From: Actinomycetota bacterium
Lineage (GTDB): Bacteria; Actinomycetota; Actinomycetes; S36-B12; UBA5976
DNA length: 7,604 nt
Assembly: GCA_017853815.1 (NCBI GenBank)
Contig: JAFMIT010000084.1
Coordinates: forward strand, 1 to 7,604
Direction of reading: 5' to 3'
Numbering within the stretch: position 1 is the stretch's first letter; each line of letters opens with the position of its first letter. Below the pieces are notes generated by a model. It saw only the letters and a list, made by a program, of their open reading frames with translations. It was not told the DNA's origin and did not search any database. Below are positions 1 to 6,517 of this stretch, piece by piece. The position numbers were made by a program, and so were the translations under genes.

Positions 1-2
1 TC

Positions 3-707
3 ATCAACATTGGTCAGGCAGCGAAATACATCAACGGCACGTACCTCGCGCCCGGAGCCGAGTATTCGATGAACGGCACGATTCGCGAGCGTACATACGA
101 GAATGGCTACACCGATGGTTGGATCATCGGTGGCGGTGGCGTCTTCAAAATGGAGCCAGGCGGCGGTGTTTCGACCGCTACGACCGCGATGTTCAACGGT
201 GCGTTCTTCTCGGGTATGGAGTTTCTTGAGTGGCGCGCGCACTCCATCTGGATTCCAGATCGATATGTGCCTGGTCGCGAAGCGACTGTCTTCTGGGGTT
301 CACTCGACATGCGCTTTAAGAATCCTCATCCGACCGGCGTCTTCATTACGACCTACATGTCAAACACATCGGTCACAGTGAAATTCTGGGGCACCAAGCA
401 GTGGGACAAGATTGATTCGCTTATCGGCGAGAAGCGCAATATTTCGCAGGCTCGAACGATCGAAAATGATGCCCCCGATTGCCACGAGCAGAATGCGGTA
501 ATCGGCTTCCAGATCACTGTGGATCGAATCTTCTACAAGAGTGACGTCGAAGCAAAGCGCGAGAAGTTCAACACGACTTATCGCGCAGCGCCTGAAGTGG
601 TGTGCACCTACAAGGCGAAGCCGACTAAGAAACCAACGCCTAAGCCCACCAAGACCACCAAGAAACCAACAGCAACCCCGACCACCTCAGTCACCCCCAC
701 TGCCTAG
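3..707 (+). CDS. VanW-family cell-envelope protein, 5' end missing
   Basis: The frame is open from the first bases of the window to the TAG at 705-707, so only the last 234 codons are seen and the true start lies upstream. The visible part contains a VanW domain: a PG-E-S entry (LAPGAEYS, visible residues 15-22), a G-R-ENGY stretch, GGGVSTATT at about 53-61, then HSIWI, the P-GREATV motif and DMRFKNPHP. The family's usual Cys after GGGV is absent, as in many actinobacterial members. Two later cysteines (in DCHEQ and VVCTY) could form an extracytoplasmic disulfide. The last 32 residues are almost all Lys, Thr and Pro, a typical cell-wall-spanning or disordered tail. VanW was named from vancomycin-resistance clusters but its biochemical role is not established; actinobacterial copies are generally envelope proteins, often with repeat domains in front of VanW. 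Family assignment is firm, function is not. Confidence 0.88.
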   Translation: MNIGQAAKYINGTYLAPGAEYSMNGTIRERTYENGYTDGWIIGGGGVFKMEPGGGVSTATTAMFNGAFFSGMEFLEWRAHSIWIPDRYVPGREATVFWGSLDMRFKNPHPTGVFITTYMSNTSVTVKFWGTKQWDKIDSLIGEKRNISQARTIENDAPDCHEQNAVIGFQITVDRIFYKSDVEAKREKFNTTYRAAPEVVCTYKAKPTKKPTPKPTKTTKKPTATPTTSVTPTA

Positions 708-708
708 C

Positions 709-762
709 GGTACGAGTTCAAAACCCTCGTGGTACGAGTTCAAAACACTCGTGGTACGAGTT
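709..762. repeat. Tandem 22-bp repeat (2.5 copies) between convergent genes
   Basis: Two copies of a 22-bp unit lie end to end at 709-730 and 731-752 and differ at one base (C at 725, A at 747). The first 10 bases of a third copy follow at 753-762. Each unit starts GGTACGAGTTC and ends CTCGT, so ACGAG and CTCGT are complementary within a unit and also across each unit junction. The array fills almost the whole gap between the VanW gene stop (707) and the cysS stop (771). It has no spacers and is too short to be a CRISPR array. Confidence 0.9.
719..761 (-). terminator. Probable tandem terminators of cysS
   Basis: Read on the minus strand just past the cysS stop, the repeat gives ACTCGT-ACC-ACGAGT (761 to 747), a 6-bp stem with a 3-nt loop, followed by GTTTTG. 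One repeat later comes ACTCGT-ACC-ACGAG (739 to 726, 5 bp) followed by GGTTTTG. This is two short stem-loops in series, each with a run of four T, directly downstream of cysS. On the plus strand the same stems are followed by A runs, so they would not work as intrinsic terminators for the VanW gene. The stems and T runs are short, so efficiency may be partial. Confidence 0.5.
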
Positions 763-770
763 GCAGCCAA

Positions 771-2168
771 TTACTTGGCACTGAGTTCCTGACCGCCCGC
801 GGTATCGCGCACTTCCCAACCGAGTGCGGCAATCTGGTCACGCAACTCGTCGCTCGCGGCCCAATTCTTAGCTTCACGCGCCGCTGCTCGTTTGTCGCTG
901 AGCTGCTGCACTTCTAGCGGAATATCGACGACGTCAGCCGGGCGATCGAGATCAAGTCCCAAAGATTCATCTGCCCACAGGATGAAGGCAGCTTTGTCAG
1001 CATCTGACATGGATGACTTTTCGACGTCTCTGAGCACCTGTAGTGCGCGAGGGGTATCTAGATCATCCAAGAATGCGGCCGTGAATGCTTGTTTCGCACT
1101 GTCATCCACCACACCACCTGCCACATTCGATGTGCGCTGGCGCCATTTCTTGAGCTGCGCGTCTGCTGCAGCAATCGAATCCCACGTCAAATCAATCTGC
1201 GTGCGATAGCGACTACCCAAGAACGAAAGTCGAAGTGCCAATGGATCAAAGCCGCGATCGATGACGTCTTGGACCAACACCACATTGCCTGTCGACTTCG
1301 ACATCTTTCGACCTTCAAACAACAAATGCTCTGCGTGCACCCAGTGCTTCACGACATCGTGTTCAGCGAAAGCGTTGCTCTGCGCGCGTTCGTCTTCGTG
1401 GTGTGGAAAGCGAAGGTCAATTCCACCGGTGTGAATGTCGATGTGATCACCGAGTTGATCAATGCTCATCGCACTGCATTCAGTGTGCCAGCCAGGGAAA
1501 CCAACGCCCCACGGTGTTTCCCAGACAAGCTGTGTACGTGTCGAAGGGGCAAATTTCCACAGCGCCCAGTCAGCGTGGAATCTCTTGTTGGGGTCAGTCT
1601 CGCCGTCGAAGCGATGACCAGGCTTGAGAGCGTCCAGTCGGTTACCGCTAATCGCGCCGTAGTCCGCACACGACCGCGCATCAAAAAACACCGAACCATC
1701 GCCACCGATATATGCGTGCCCACGATCGATGAGTGTCGAAATCAACGTGATCATCAGTCCGATAGTTTCGCTTGCGCGGGGGTAAGAGTTGGCGGGCCTG
1801 ATGTTGAGACGGGCGAGGTCGGTATGGAATGCGGCTTCATAAAAGCGGGCTATGTCCAAAGCAGACTTGTTTTCAGTGCGCGATTGCGCCAACAACTTGT
1901 CTTCGGTGTCACCCTGACCTTCGTCCGCTCCACCGAGCCCCGTGTCGTCGATCATGTGCCCAACGTCCGTGATGTTTTGGACGATTTTGATCTTGTAGCT
2001 CGCTAGCGCTGCTGCCCGCGCGATGAGGTCTGTGAGCAGGAAAGTGCGGACGTTGCCCACGTGCGCGAATCGGTAAACGGTGGGTCCGCAGGCGTAAAGA
2101 GTCAAGGTCGAGCCGTCGTGCGGTGCGACGTCGACCGCAGCCCGAGCTCGAGTGTCATACAACTTCAT
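771..2168 (-). CDS. cysS: Cysteinyl-tRNA synthetase (CysRS)
   Basis: A class I aminoacyl-tRNA synthetase of 465 aa, close to the usual CysRS length of about 460, which charges tRNA-Cys with cysteine in the cytoplasm. Visible motifs, numbered from ATG 2168: CGPTVY with zinc ligand Cys27; the HIGH-type motif HVGN at 36-39; WHTECSAMS with zinc ligand Cys231; HTGGIDLRFPHHEDE with ligands His256 and Glu260; and KMSKS at 288-292. The C-terminus has the typical R-AAR-AKNWAASDELRDQI...DTAGGQE end of the anticodon-binding domain. HHED replaces the commoner HHEN. The frame stays open to an ATG at 2228, but MKLYDT at 2168 matches family N-termini and has AAGG (2182 to 2179) upstream; a GTG at 2171 immediately before it is also possible. 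The paralogue MshC (mycothiol synthesis) is less likely because it is shorter and differs around the first motif. The gene is convergent with the VanW gene and divergent from fdxA. Confidence 0.96.
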   Translation of the reverse strand: MKLYDTRARAAVDVAPHDGSTLTLYACGPTVYRFAHVGNVRTFLLTDLIARAAALASYKIKIVQNITDVGHMIDDTGLGGADEGQGDTEDKLLAQSRTENKSALDIARFYEAAFHTDLARLNIRPANSYPRASETIGLMITLISTLIDRGHAYIGGDGSVFFDARSCADYGAISGNRLDALKPGHRFDGETDPNKRFHADWALWKFAPSTRTQLVWETPWGVGFPGWHTECSAMSIDQLGDHIDIHTGGIDLRFPHHEDERAQSNAFAEHDVVKHWVHAEHLLFEGRKMSKSTGNVVLVQDVIDRGFDPLALRLSFLGSRYRTQIDLTWDSIAAADAQLKKWRQRTSNVAGGVVDDSAKQAFTAAFLDDLDTPRALQVLRDVEKSSMSDADKAAFILWADESLGLDLDRPADVVDIPLEVQQLSDKRAAAREAKNWAASDELRDQIAALGWEVRDTAGGQELSAK

Positions 2169-2224
2169 CACGCCGAACCTTAAGTCTCGACCTATGCCGC
2201 CGCCCAGAATCGCGCCGTAACCAA

Positions 2225-2240
2225 ACATTTCTCAAAATGT
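2225..2240. repeat. Short inverted repeat in the cysS-fdxA divergent gap
   Basis: ACATTT (2225-2230) and AAATGT (2235-2240) form a perfect 6-bp inverted repeat around CTCA, with CC and GG just outside. It lies in the 146-bp region between the cysS start (2168) and fdxA start (2315), where promoters for both genes must be. It could be a regulator site or chance. A candidate fdxA -10 is TACCTT at 2275-2280, but no convincing -35 accompanies it. No clear cysS -10 was found. Confidence 0.35.
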
Positions 2241-2314
2241 GGCACCAGTTGCTGCACGACTGGCGGGGGATGAGTACCTTTCGCACATCGTCCACTCGGA
2301 ATGAAGGAGCCGCT

Positions 2315-2632
2315 ATGACCTACGTCATCGCTCAGGCCTGTGTCGATGTCAAAGACAAGGCATGCATCGAAGAATGCCCAGTCGACTGCATTTACGAAGG
2401 CGAGCGCATGCTCTACATCCATCCGGATGAGTGTGTGGACTGTGGCGCCTGTGAGCCTGTCTGCCCAGTGAGCGCCATCTTCTACGAAGACGACGTCCCT
2501 GGTGATCAGAAGGATTACACGGCGGCTTCTATCGAATTCTTCAACGACCTTGGCTCGCCAGGTGGAGCTGCGAAGCTCGGCCCACAGGCTAAAGACTCTG
2601 CGCTGGTGTCGGCGCTGCCTCCACAGGCCTAA
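2315..2632 (+). CDS. fdxA: Seven-iron ferredoxin ([3Fe-4S]/[4Fe-4S])
   Basis: A 105-aa soluble electron carrier almost collinear with mycobacterial FdxA/FdxC proteins (MTYVIA, KACIEECPVDCIYEG, RMLYIHPDECVDCGACEPVCPV). By analogy with Azotobacter ferredoxin I, Cys9, Cys17 and Cys50 would bind the [3Fe-4S] cluster and Cys21, Cys40, Cys43 and Cys46 the [4Fe-4S] cluster, leaving Cys25 free. The C-terminal half keeps the actinobacterial FF-DLGSPGGA signature. The ATG at 2315 is preferred over upstream in-frame codons because AAGGAG (2304-2309) sits 5 nt before it and homologues begin MTYVI. The electron partner is unknown. The gene is followed after 2 nt by dapC, the same pairing as Rv1177-Rv1178 in M. 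tuberculosis, so the two are probably co-transcribed. Confidence 0.97.
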   Translation: MTYVIAQACVDVKDKACIEECPVDCIYEGERMLYIHPDECVDCGACEPVCPVSAIFYEDDVPGDQKDYTAASIEFFNDLGSPGGAAKLGPQAKDSALVSALPPQA

Positions 2633-2634
2633 CC

Positions 2635-3765
2635 ATGTCGTACGGAAACCCGGCAGCGAGAACGCTGCCGGATTTTCCATGGGATCGTCTTGTTCCGTTC
2701 GGAGATATCGCACGGAGTCATCCTGATGGAATCATCGACCTCTCAATCGGCACCCCGGTTGATCCGACTCCTGCCATCATCCAAGAGGCGCTAGCTGCAG
2801 CCTCGAATGCGCCTGGCTATCCAACGACAGTAGGCCTCCCAGAATTGCGCGAAGCGGCCCGTGCCTGGTTCGAGCGTTGCCTCGGCGTTACCGCTTTGGA
2901 CATTAATTCCATCATCCCTTCGATCGGGTCTAAAGAAATCGTCGCGTGGCTGCCGACGCTTCTTGGTCTCACGGCTCGCGATGTAGTGGCGATTCCTGCG
3001 ACCGCTTACCCCACGTACGACGTGGGAGCGCGTATCGCGGGGTGTGCCGTGCTGACAGCTGACTCAGCAGCAGAACTTGAGGCGCTTCGCAACAAAGTCG
3101 AAGCGTCTGGTCGTCGCCTCGCGATGGCTTGGGTGAATTCGCCATCCAATCCGACGGGCCGTGTGCTGACATCTGACGAACTCCGCAGCATTGTGGAGTG
3201 GGGACGCGCACATCACGTGCTCATCGTGTCTGACGAGTGTTACCTCGAACTCGGGTGGGATGTCACTCCTGTATCTGTGCTCCATCCGTCCGTGATCGGG
3301 AACTCACTCGAAGGAGTTCTTGCAGTTCACTCACTATCGAAGCGCAGCAATCTCGCGGGTTACCGCGCAGGCGTGGTCGCGGGCGACCCTGAGCTCATCG
3401 CCTCGATTCTCGAGATTCGTAAGCACGCGGGCATGATCTTGTCGATGCCCGTTCAGCGGGCTGCCATCGCTGCGTTTAACGATGATGCGCACGTCATGGC
3501 ACAACGCGAGGTCTACCGCGCTCGGCGCGAGACCCTCAAAGCCGCATTCACAGCTGCTGGCTTCGAAATCCATTTCTCGCATGCCGGTTTGTACCTCTGG
3601 GTGAGCCGCGGTGAAAACAGCTGGCTGACCGTCGATTGGCTCGCTCAACGCGGCATCTTGGTTGCGCCAGGAAGCTTTTACGGCACGGCCGGCGACTCGT
3701 TTGTCCGCGTGGCTTTGACCGCCACAGACGAGCGCATCGGTCAGGTCGCGGGCAGGCTTAGTTAA
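2635..3765 (+). CDS. dapC: Succinyldiaminopimelate aminotransferase (DapC)
   Basis: A PLP-dependent fold-type I aminotransferase (class I/II) of 376 aa. In the succinylase route to meso-DAP and lysine, DapC transfers an amino group from glutamate to N-succinyl-2-amino-6-ketopimelate. Visible features: LPDFPWD near residue 11, HPDGIIDLSIGTPVDPTP at 29-46, PGYPTT at 60-65, NPTG at 172-175, Asp200 and Tyr203 in SDECYLE, the PLP lysine Lys236 in SLSKRS, Arg244, and Arg358 in FVRVAL for the substrate carboxylate. HPDGI-DLS-GTPVDP and FPWD are hallmarks of actinobacterial DapC, which separates it from general aspartate aminotransferases. The ATG lies 2 nt after the fdxA stop with a weak AGG (2625-2627) inside fdxA, suggesting translational coupling. 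Codons 4-15 also encode a strong RNA hairpin (separate entry). No clear terminator follows. Confidence 0.95.
   Translation: MSYGNPAARTLPDFPWDRLVPFGDIARSHPDGIIDLSIGTPVDPTPAIIQEALAAASNAPGYPTTVGLPELREAARAWFERCLGVTALDINSIIPSIGSKEIVAWLPTLLGLTARDVVAIPATAYPTYDVGARIAGCAVLTADSAAELEALRNKVEASGRRLAMAWVNSPSNPTGRVLTSDELRSIVEWGRAHHVLIVSDECYLELGWDVTPVSVLHPSVIGNSLEGVLAVHSLSKRSNLAGYRAGVVAGDPELIASILEIRKHAGMILSMPVQRAAIAAFNDDAHVMAQREVYRARRETLKAAFTAAGFEIHFSHAGLYLWVSRGENSWLTVDWLAQRGILVAPGSFYGTAGDSFVRVALTATDERIGQVAGRLS
2644..2678 (+). promoter_or_regulatory. Strong hairpin in the first codons of dapC
   Basis: CCGGCAGCG (2650-2658) pairs perfectly with CGCTGCCGG (2663-2671) around the tetraloop AGAA. An outer GGAAA (2644-2648) pairs with TTTCC (2674-2678) across a small internal loop. 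The structure begins 11 nt after the fdxA stop and 9 nt after the first base of the dapC start codon, and its 9-bp GC-rich stem is followed by ATTTTCC. It resembles an intrinsic terminator or attenuator placed inside a coding region, and could lower dapC expression relative to fdxA or protect the fdxA 3' end. The pairing is seen directly; the function is inferred. Confidence 0.55.
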
Positions 3766-3917
3766 CCGCGAGTAACTTAAGCACGAATTTGCGGGCTTTT
3801 GTGACCTCGGCGATTTCGCCCTCTTCATACTCATGGGTATCGTGTGCCCGTAAGTACTGACTTTTGCAGACTCAGCGCAGACCATTTTCTCCGCTGACCT
3901 TCACAGTGGGAGACCCG
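3766..3917. other. dapC-gltA intergenic region and gltA leader
   Basis: This 152-bp gap must hold the gltA promoter, but none is clear. The best -10 is TATCGT at 3838-3843, with a poor -35 (TTCGCC, 3815-3820) 17 nt upstream. A small inverted repeat GGCGA-TT-TCGCC lies at 3809-3820 without a T run, so it is a weak terminator candidate for dapC. GCAGAC occurs twice, at 3866-3871 and 3877-3882, 11 nt apart (one helical turn), and could be a binding site. The minus strand holds a 38-codon frame (3871-3758) without a usable start codon, described among the findings. Confidence 0.4.
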
Positions 3918-5204
3918 ATGTCCGAGGTATCGCTTCGCTACGGTGGCGACAAAGAACTCGATTTCAACGTCACGCCGGCAACTATCGGCAGTCCTGGATT
4001 CGACATTGGCAAGCTCATGGCCACTACGGGCTATGTCACTCTCGACAATGGATTTGGCAACACTGCTTCGTGCACATCGGCAATTACTTATGTCGATGGC
4101 GATGCCGGTCAGTTGCGCTACCGCGGTTACCCCATCGAGCAACTTGCCGAGAAGTCCTCGTTTTACGAAGTCGCTTACCTTCTGATTTATGGCAACCTGC
4201 CATCTGCGAGCGATCTTTCGGCTTTCGAAGCCAATATCGGTCGTCACACCATGGTGCACGAAGATGTTCGTCGCTTCATTGACGTCTTCCCTTCGAGCGC
4301 CCACCCAATGCCAGTGCTGTCTTCTGCCGTCTCAGCTCTGTCGACTTTCTACCAGGACTCGCTCGATCCATTCGACGAAGAGCAAGTGCACATCTCGACG
4401 ATTCGCCTGCTCGCGAAGCTTCCAACTCTCGCTGCCTACGCCTACAAGAACAGCGTCGGCCAGCCTTACCTCTACCCGGACAACAACCAAGGGCTCATCG
4501 AGAACTTCTTGCGCATGACGTTCGGTCTACCCTACGAGACCTACGAAGCTGACCCTGCCATGGTGAAAGCGTTGGACCTCCTCCTGATTCTCCATGCAGA
4601 TCACGAGCAGAACTGCTCTACATCCACAGTTCGCATGGTCGGTTCTTCTCACGCGAACTTGTTCGCCTCAGTATCTGCTGGCATCAACGCGCTCTTCGGC
4701 CCGCTTCATGGTGGCGCGAACCAGGCAGTGCTCGAAATGCTCGAGCAGATTCACACCGGCGGCATGAACGTCAACGAGTTTGTTCGCAAGGTGAAGGACA
4801 AAGAAGACGGTGTCCGACTTATGGGCTTTGGTCACCGCGTCTACAAGAACTATGACCCACGTGCCAAGATCATCAAAGCTGTCGCTGACGATGTGCTGAG
4901 CCGGTTGGATGTCAAAGATCCGCTGTTTGATATCGCCCGTCGACTCGAAGAGGCGGCGCTGTCAGATGACTACTTCGTCGAGCGCAAGCTGTACCCCAAC
5001 GTCGATTTTTATACCGGCTTGATTTACCGTGCTATGGGCTTCCCGACTCAAATGTTTACGGTGCTGTTCGCTCTCGGTCGACTACCCGGCTGGATTGCGC
5101 AGTGGCGCGAGATGATCGAAGATCCCACGACACGCATCAATCGTCCACGTCAGGTGTACACCGGCGTTGCGCTTCGCGATTACGTTCCGCTCGATCAGCG
5201 CTAG
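3918..5204 (+). CDS. gltA: Citrate synthase
   Basis: Condenses acetyl-CoA and oxaloacetate to citrate at the entry of the TCA cycle. The 428-aa product is nearly the length of E. coli GltA (427). Catalytic residues fall in the expected places: His264 in GPLHGGAN, His306 in GFGHRVYKNYDPRA and Asp363 in PNVDFYTGL, with substrate-binding His229 in HADHEQN and the late RPRQVYTG motif. The N-terminal LRYRGYPIEQLAE signature is intact. ATG 3918 (MSEVSLRY) is chosen because GGAG (3909-3912) lies 5 nt upstream and homologues start there; the frame extends upstream to a TTG at 3864 that adds an unconvincing leader. Family members can act as 2-methylcitrate synthase, but length and sequence favour the housekeeping enzyme. 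It converges with the DUF305 gene, with 23 bp between the stops and no obvious terminator. Confidence 0.96.
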   Translation: MSEVSLRYGGDKELDFNVTPATIGSPGFDIGKLMATTGYVTLDNGFGNTASCTSAITYVDGDAGQLRYRGYPIEQLAEKSSFYEVAYLLIYGNLPSASDLSAFEANIGRHTMVHEDVRRFIDVFPSSAHPMPVLSSAVSALSTFYQDSLDPFDEEQVHISTIRLLAKLPTLAAYAYKNSVGQPYLYPDNNQGLIENFLRMTFGLPYETYEADPAMVKALDLLLILHADHEQNCSTSTVRMVGSSHANLFASVSAGINALFGPLHGGANQAVLEMLEQIHTGGMNVNEFVRKVKDKEDGVRLMGFGHRVYKNYDPRAKIIKAVADDVLSRLDVKDPLFDIARRLEEAALSDDYFVERKLYPNVDFYTGLIYRAMGFPTQMFTVLFALGRLPGWIAQWREMIEDPTTRINRPRQVYTGVALRDYVPLDQR

Positions 5205-5227
5205 TCGATACGCGTAGCAGCTCCCAC

Positions 5228-5806
5228 TCAGAAGAGCGTCAGCAACTGGCTCATGAACTCAATTTCTGCGGTCTGATTCTCGATAATCTGACGTGCGAGG
5301 TTCGCCACTTCAGCATTCTTGCTGTCCTGCACGAGTGACGTGGTCATCGCGATCGCACCCTCGTGGTGTTTGATCATGCTCTTGAGCCACAACGCATCGA
5401 AGTCCGTACCACTCGCAGCTTCAAGTTCGGCGAGGTCTGCATCAGTCAGCATGCCATCCATGTGGCCCGCGTGAGCTGACACATCACCGAGGGGCGCATC
5501 GGCGGTCTTGAGCCACTGCGCCATCTGCAAGATTTCCGGTTCTTGGGTGAACTTGATTTGGTTAGCAAGTGAAAGCACATCGGCATTCGAAGATTTCTTG
5601 GCGGCCATTTCGGCGAGCGTTACGGCTTGGTCGTGATGTGGAATCATCATTTGGGCAAACATGACGGCGTTCTTATCGAATACTGAGTAGTCGATGACAC
5701 CAGGTGTGTGGACGCTACCGTCAGCGTGCACGTTTGTATTCGAGCATGCCGTCAGCATGCTGAGCGAGAGAGCTGCAACACTAAGAAAAAGGGCCTGTTT
5801 GCGCAT
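5228..5806 (-). CDS. DUF305-family lipoprotein
   Basis: A 192-aa secreted lipoprotein. The N-terminus has a short basic start (MRKQ), a hydrophobic stretch and the lipobox LTAC with Cys21 as the predicted lipidation site. The mature part carries the paired DUF305 signatures: FAQMMIPHHDQAVTLAEMA with His57-His58 and SMIKHHEGAIAMT with His147-His148, in a largely helical, ferritin-like arrangement. A His/Met-rich linker (AHAGHMDGM, about 111-119) lies between them. Some family members, such as cyanobacterial CopM, bind copper or silver, and the HH pairs and Met residues here would suit metal binding, but the role in this organism is not shown. It seems to be transcribed alone from its own promoter in the 56-bp gap behind the M15-like gene. 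There is no Shine-Dalgarno sequence before ATG 5806, and a -10 box sits at the leaderless distance. Confidence 0.92.
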   Translation of the reverse strand: MRKQALFLSVAALSLSMLTACSNTNVHADGSVHTPGVIDYSVFDKNAVMFAQMMIPHHDQAVTLAEMAAKKSSNADVLSLANQIKFTQEPEILQMAQWLKTADAPLGDVSAHAGHMDGMLTDADLAELEAASGTDFDALWLKSMIKHHEGAIAMTTSLVQDSKNAEVANLARQIIENQTAEIEFMSQLLTLF

Positions 5807-5812
5807 GTGGGC

Positions 5813-5841
5813 ATTTTAAAAGCCTGCCATCCGGCTGTCCT
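5813..5841 (-). promoter_or_regulatory. Leaderless promoter of the DUF305 gene
   Basis: On the minus strand AGGACA (5841-5836) is followed after 17 nt by TAAAAT (5818-5813), then 6 nt and the ATG at 5806. The -35 matches TTGACA at four of six positions and the -10 matches TATAAT at five of six. A hexamer covering -12 to -7 puts +1 on the A of the start codon, so the mRNA would be leaderless. This agrees with the lack of a ribosome-binding site. Confidence 0.65.
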
Positions 5842-5862
5842 GCTGAATATGTCAGAGAACTG

Positions 5863-6510
5863 TTATCGCACGTCGATATGAACGTGATCTAGATGACGAA
5901 GAATCGGATTTGTCGTATTGCCGCTTGGGTGCGTGTATTTCTGCCAACCGCGGCTTGATGAATTTCGGAACCAAATCATGTCGTCGAAAATGACGGTGGC
6001 AATGTCCAATTCTTCTGCATGCACCACCGCCCATTGTGCGAGCAGCCAACCTTGCGACTTTTGTTTGTTGTCTGTGTACGGTCTAAAGAAATAATCGATG
6101 GCACGACCTTCGTAATGCGCCGAACCAGGGATATGCCCCGTGGTGACGCCGCCAGGTTCATAACCGCCGTCTGGAATGCGACCAAAAATCTCCCGAACCG
6201 CTTCATCCATGCGCTGGGCCGACGCGGTGAGCCCGCGCTTGTTGAGCGTGAGATCAGTAGTTCCCAGTGCTGGCGCATAGCTACAAGAAATCGATGCTCG
6301 TGCGAGGGCTTTGTTCGCGTCGACGGATGTGCGCACGATGGCTTCAGCTTCTCCATGTGCAACGCGTACGACGCCTTCACCATCGGTCGCAGGCACTGTG
6401 CACCAGCCCGGCATGGTCATACCCATAAAACTGCGTCCGAACTGCAGGAACAACACAACGCCGAGAACGCCGAGAACAACGAGCGCAGTGATGGTGCGTC
6501 GACGCTGCAT
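5863..6510 (-). CDS. Membrane-anchored M15/VldE-like peptidase-fold protein
   Basis: A 215-aa protein from ATG 6510. It has a basic N-terminus (MQRRRT) and one hydrophobic segment (about residues 8-22), so it is probably anchored in the membrane with the rest outside. Two cysteines, at 37 and 76, could pair. The C-terminal half resembles metal-dependent M15-type D,D-carboxypeptidase folds: GSAHYEGRAIDY (about 129-140) fits S-x-H-x2-G-x-A-x-D with His132 and Asp139, and DHVHID near the end supplies His209/His211. The IW...RGWQKY...HLDHVHID pattern recalls the actinobacterial VldE/ARB_07466-like domain. Peptidoglycan is a likely target, but activity is inferred. It begins 7 nt after the dapD stop, so it is probably co-transcribed with dapD. 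An upstream in-frame ATG at 6543 would overlap dapD by 26 nt and cannot be ruled out; neither start has a good ribosome-binding site. Confidence 0.8.
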   Translation of the reverse strand: MQRRRTITALVVLGVLGVVLFLQFGRSFMGMTMPGWCTVPATDGEGVVRVAHGEAEAIVRTSVDANKALARASISCSYAPALGTTDLTLNKRGLTASAQRMDEAVREIFGRIPDGGYEPGGVTTGHIPGSAHYEGRAIDYFFRPYTDNKQKSQGWLLAQWAVVHAEELDIATVIFDDMIWFRNSSSRGWQKYTHPSGNTTNPILRHLDHVHIDVR

Positions 6511-6517
6511 TTGACGG

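Noticed and set aside
709..762. CRISPR array
   Set aside because: Repeats abut each other without spacers and there are only 2.5 copies.
1089..2006. Plus-strand open frame of 305 codons
   Set aside because: It lies fully antisense to cysS, which has all CysRS motifs. The translation shows no recognisable domain.
771..2168. MshC (mycothiol ligase) instead of CysRS
   Set aside because: The length of 465 aa, the CGPTVY and HVGN motifs and the C-terminal anticodon-binding end fit CysRS better than the shorter MshC.
3334..3885. Minus-strand open frame of 183 codons reaching into the dapC-gltA gap
   Set aside because: Most of it is antisense to conserved dapC sequence and the product resembles no known protein.
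3864..3917. TTG-initiated N-terminal extension of gltA
   Set aside because: The extra 18 residues do not fit the family, whereas ATG 3918 has GGAG at a good distance.
5205..5227. Bidirectional terminator between gltA and the DUF305 gene
   Set aside because: Only a short palindrome (TACGCGTA) is present, without a stem-loop and T run.
5743..5761. Inverted repeat AGCATGC/GCATGCT in the DUF305 gene
   Set aside because: It falls in the signal-peptide codons (SMLTACSN), has no flanking promoter or terminator features, and is easily explained by coding sequence.
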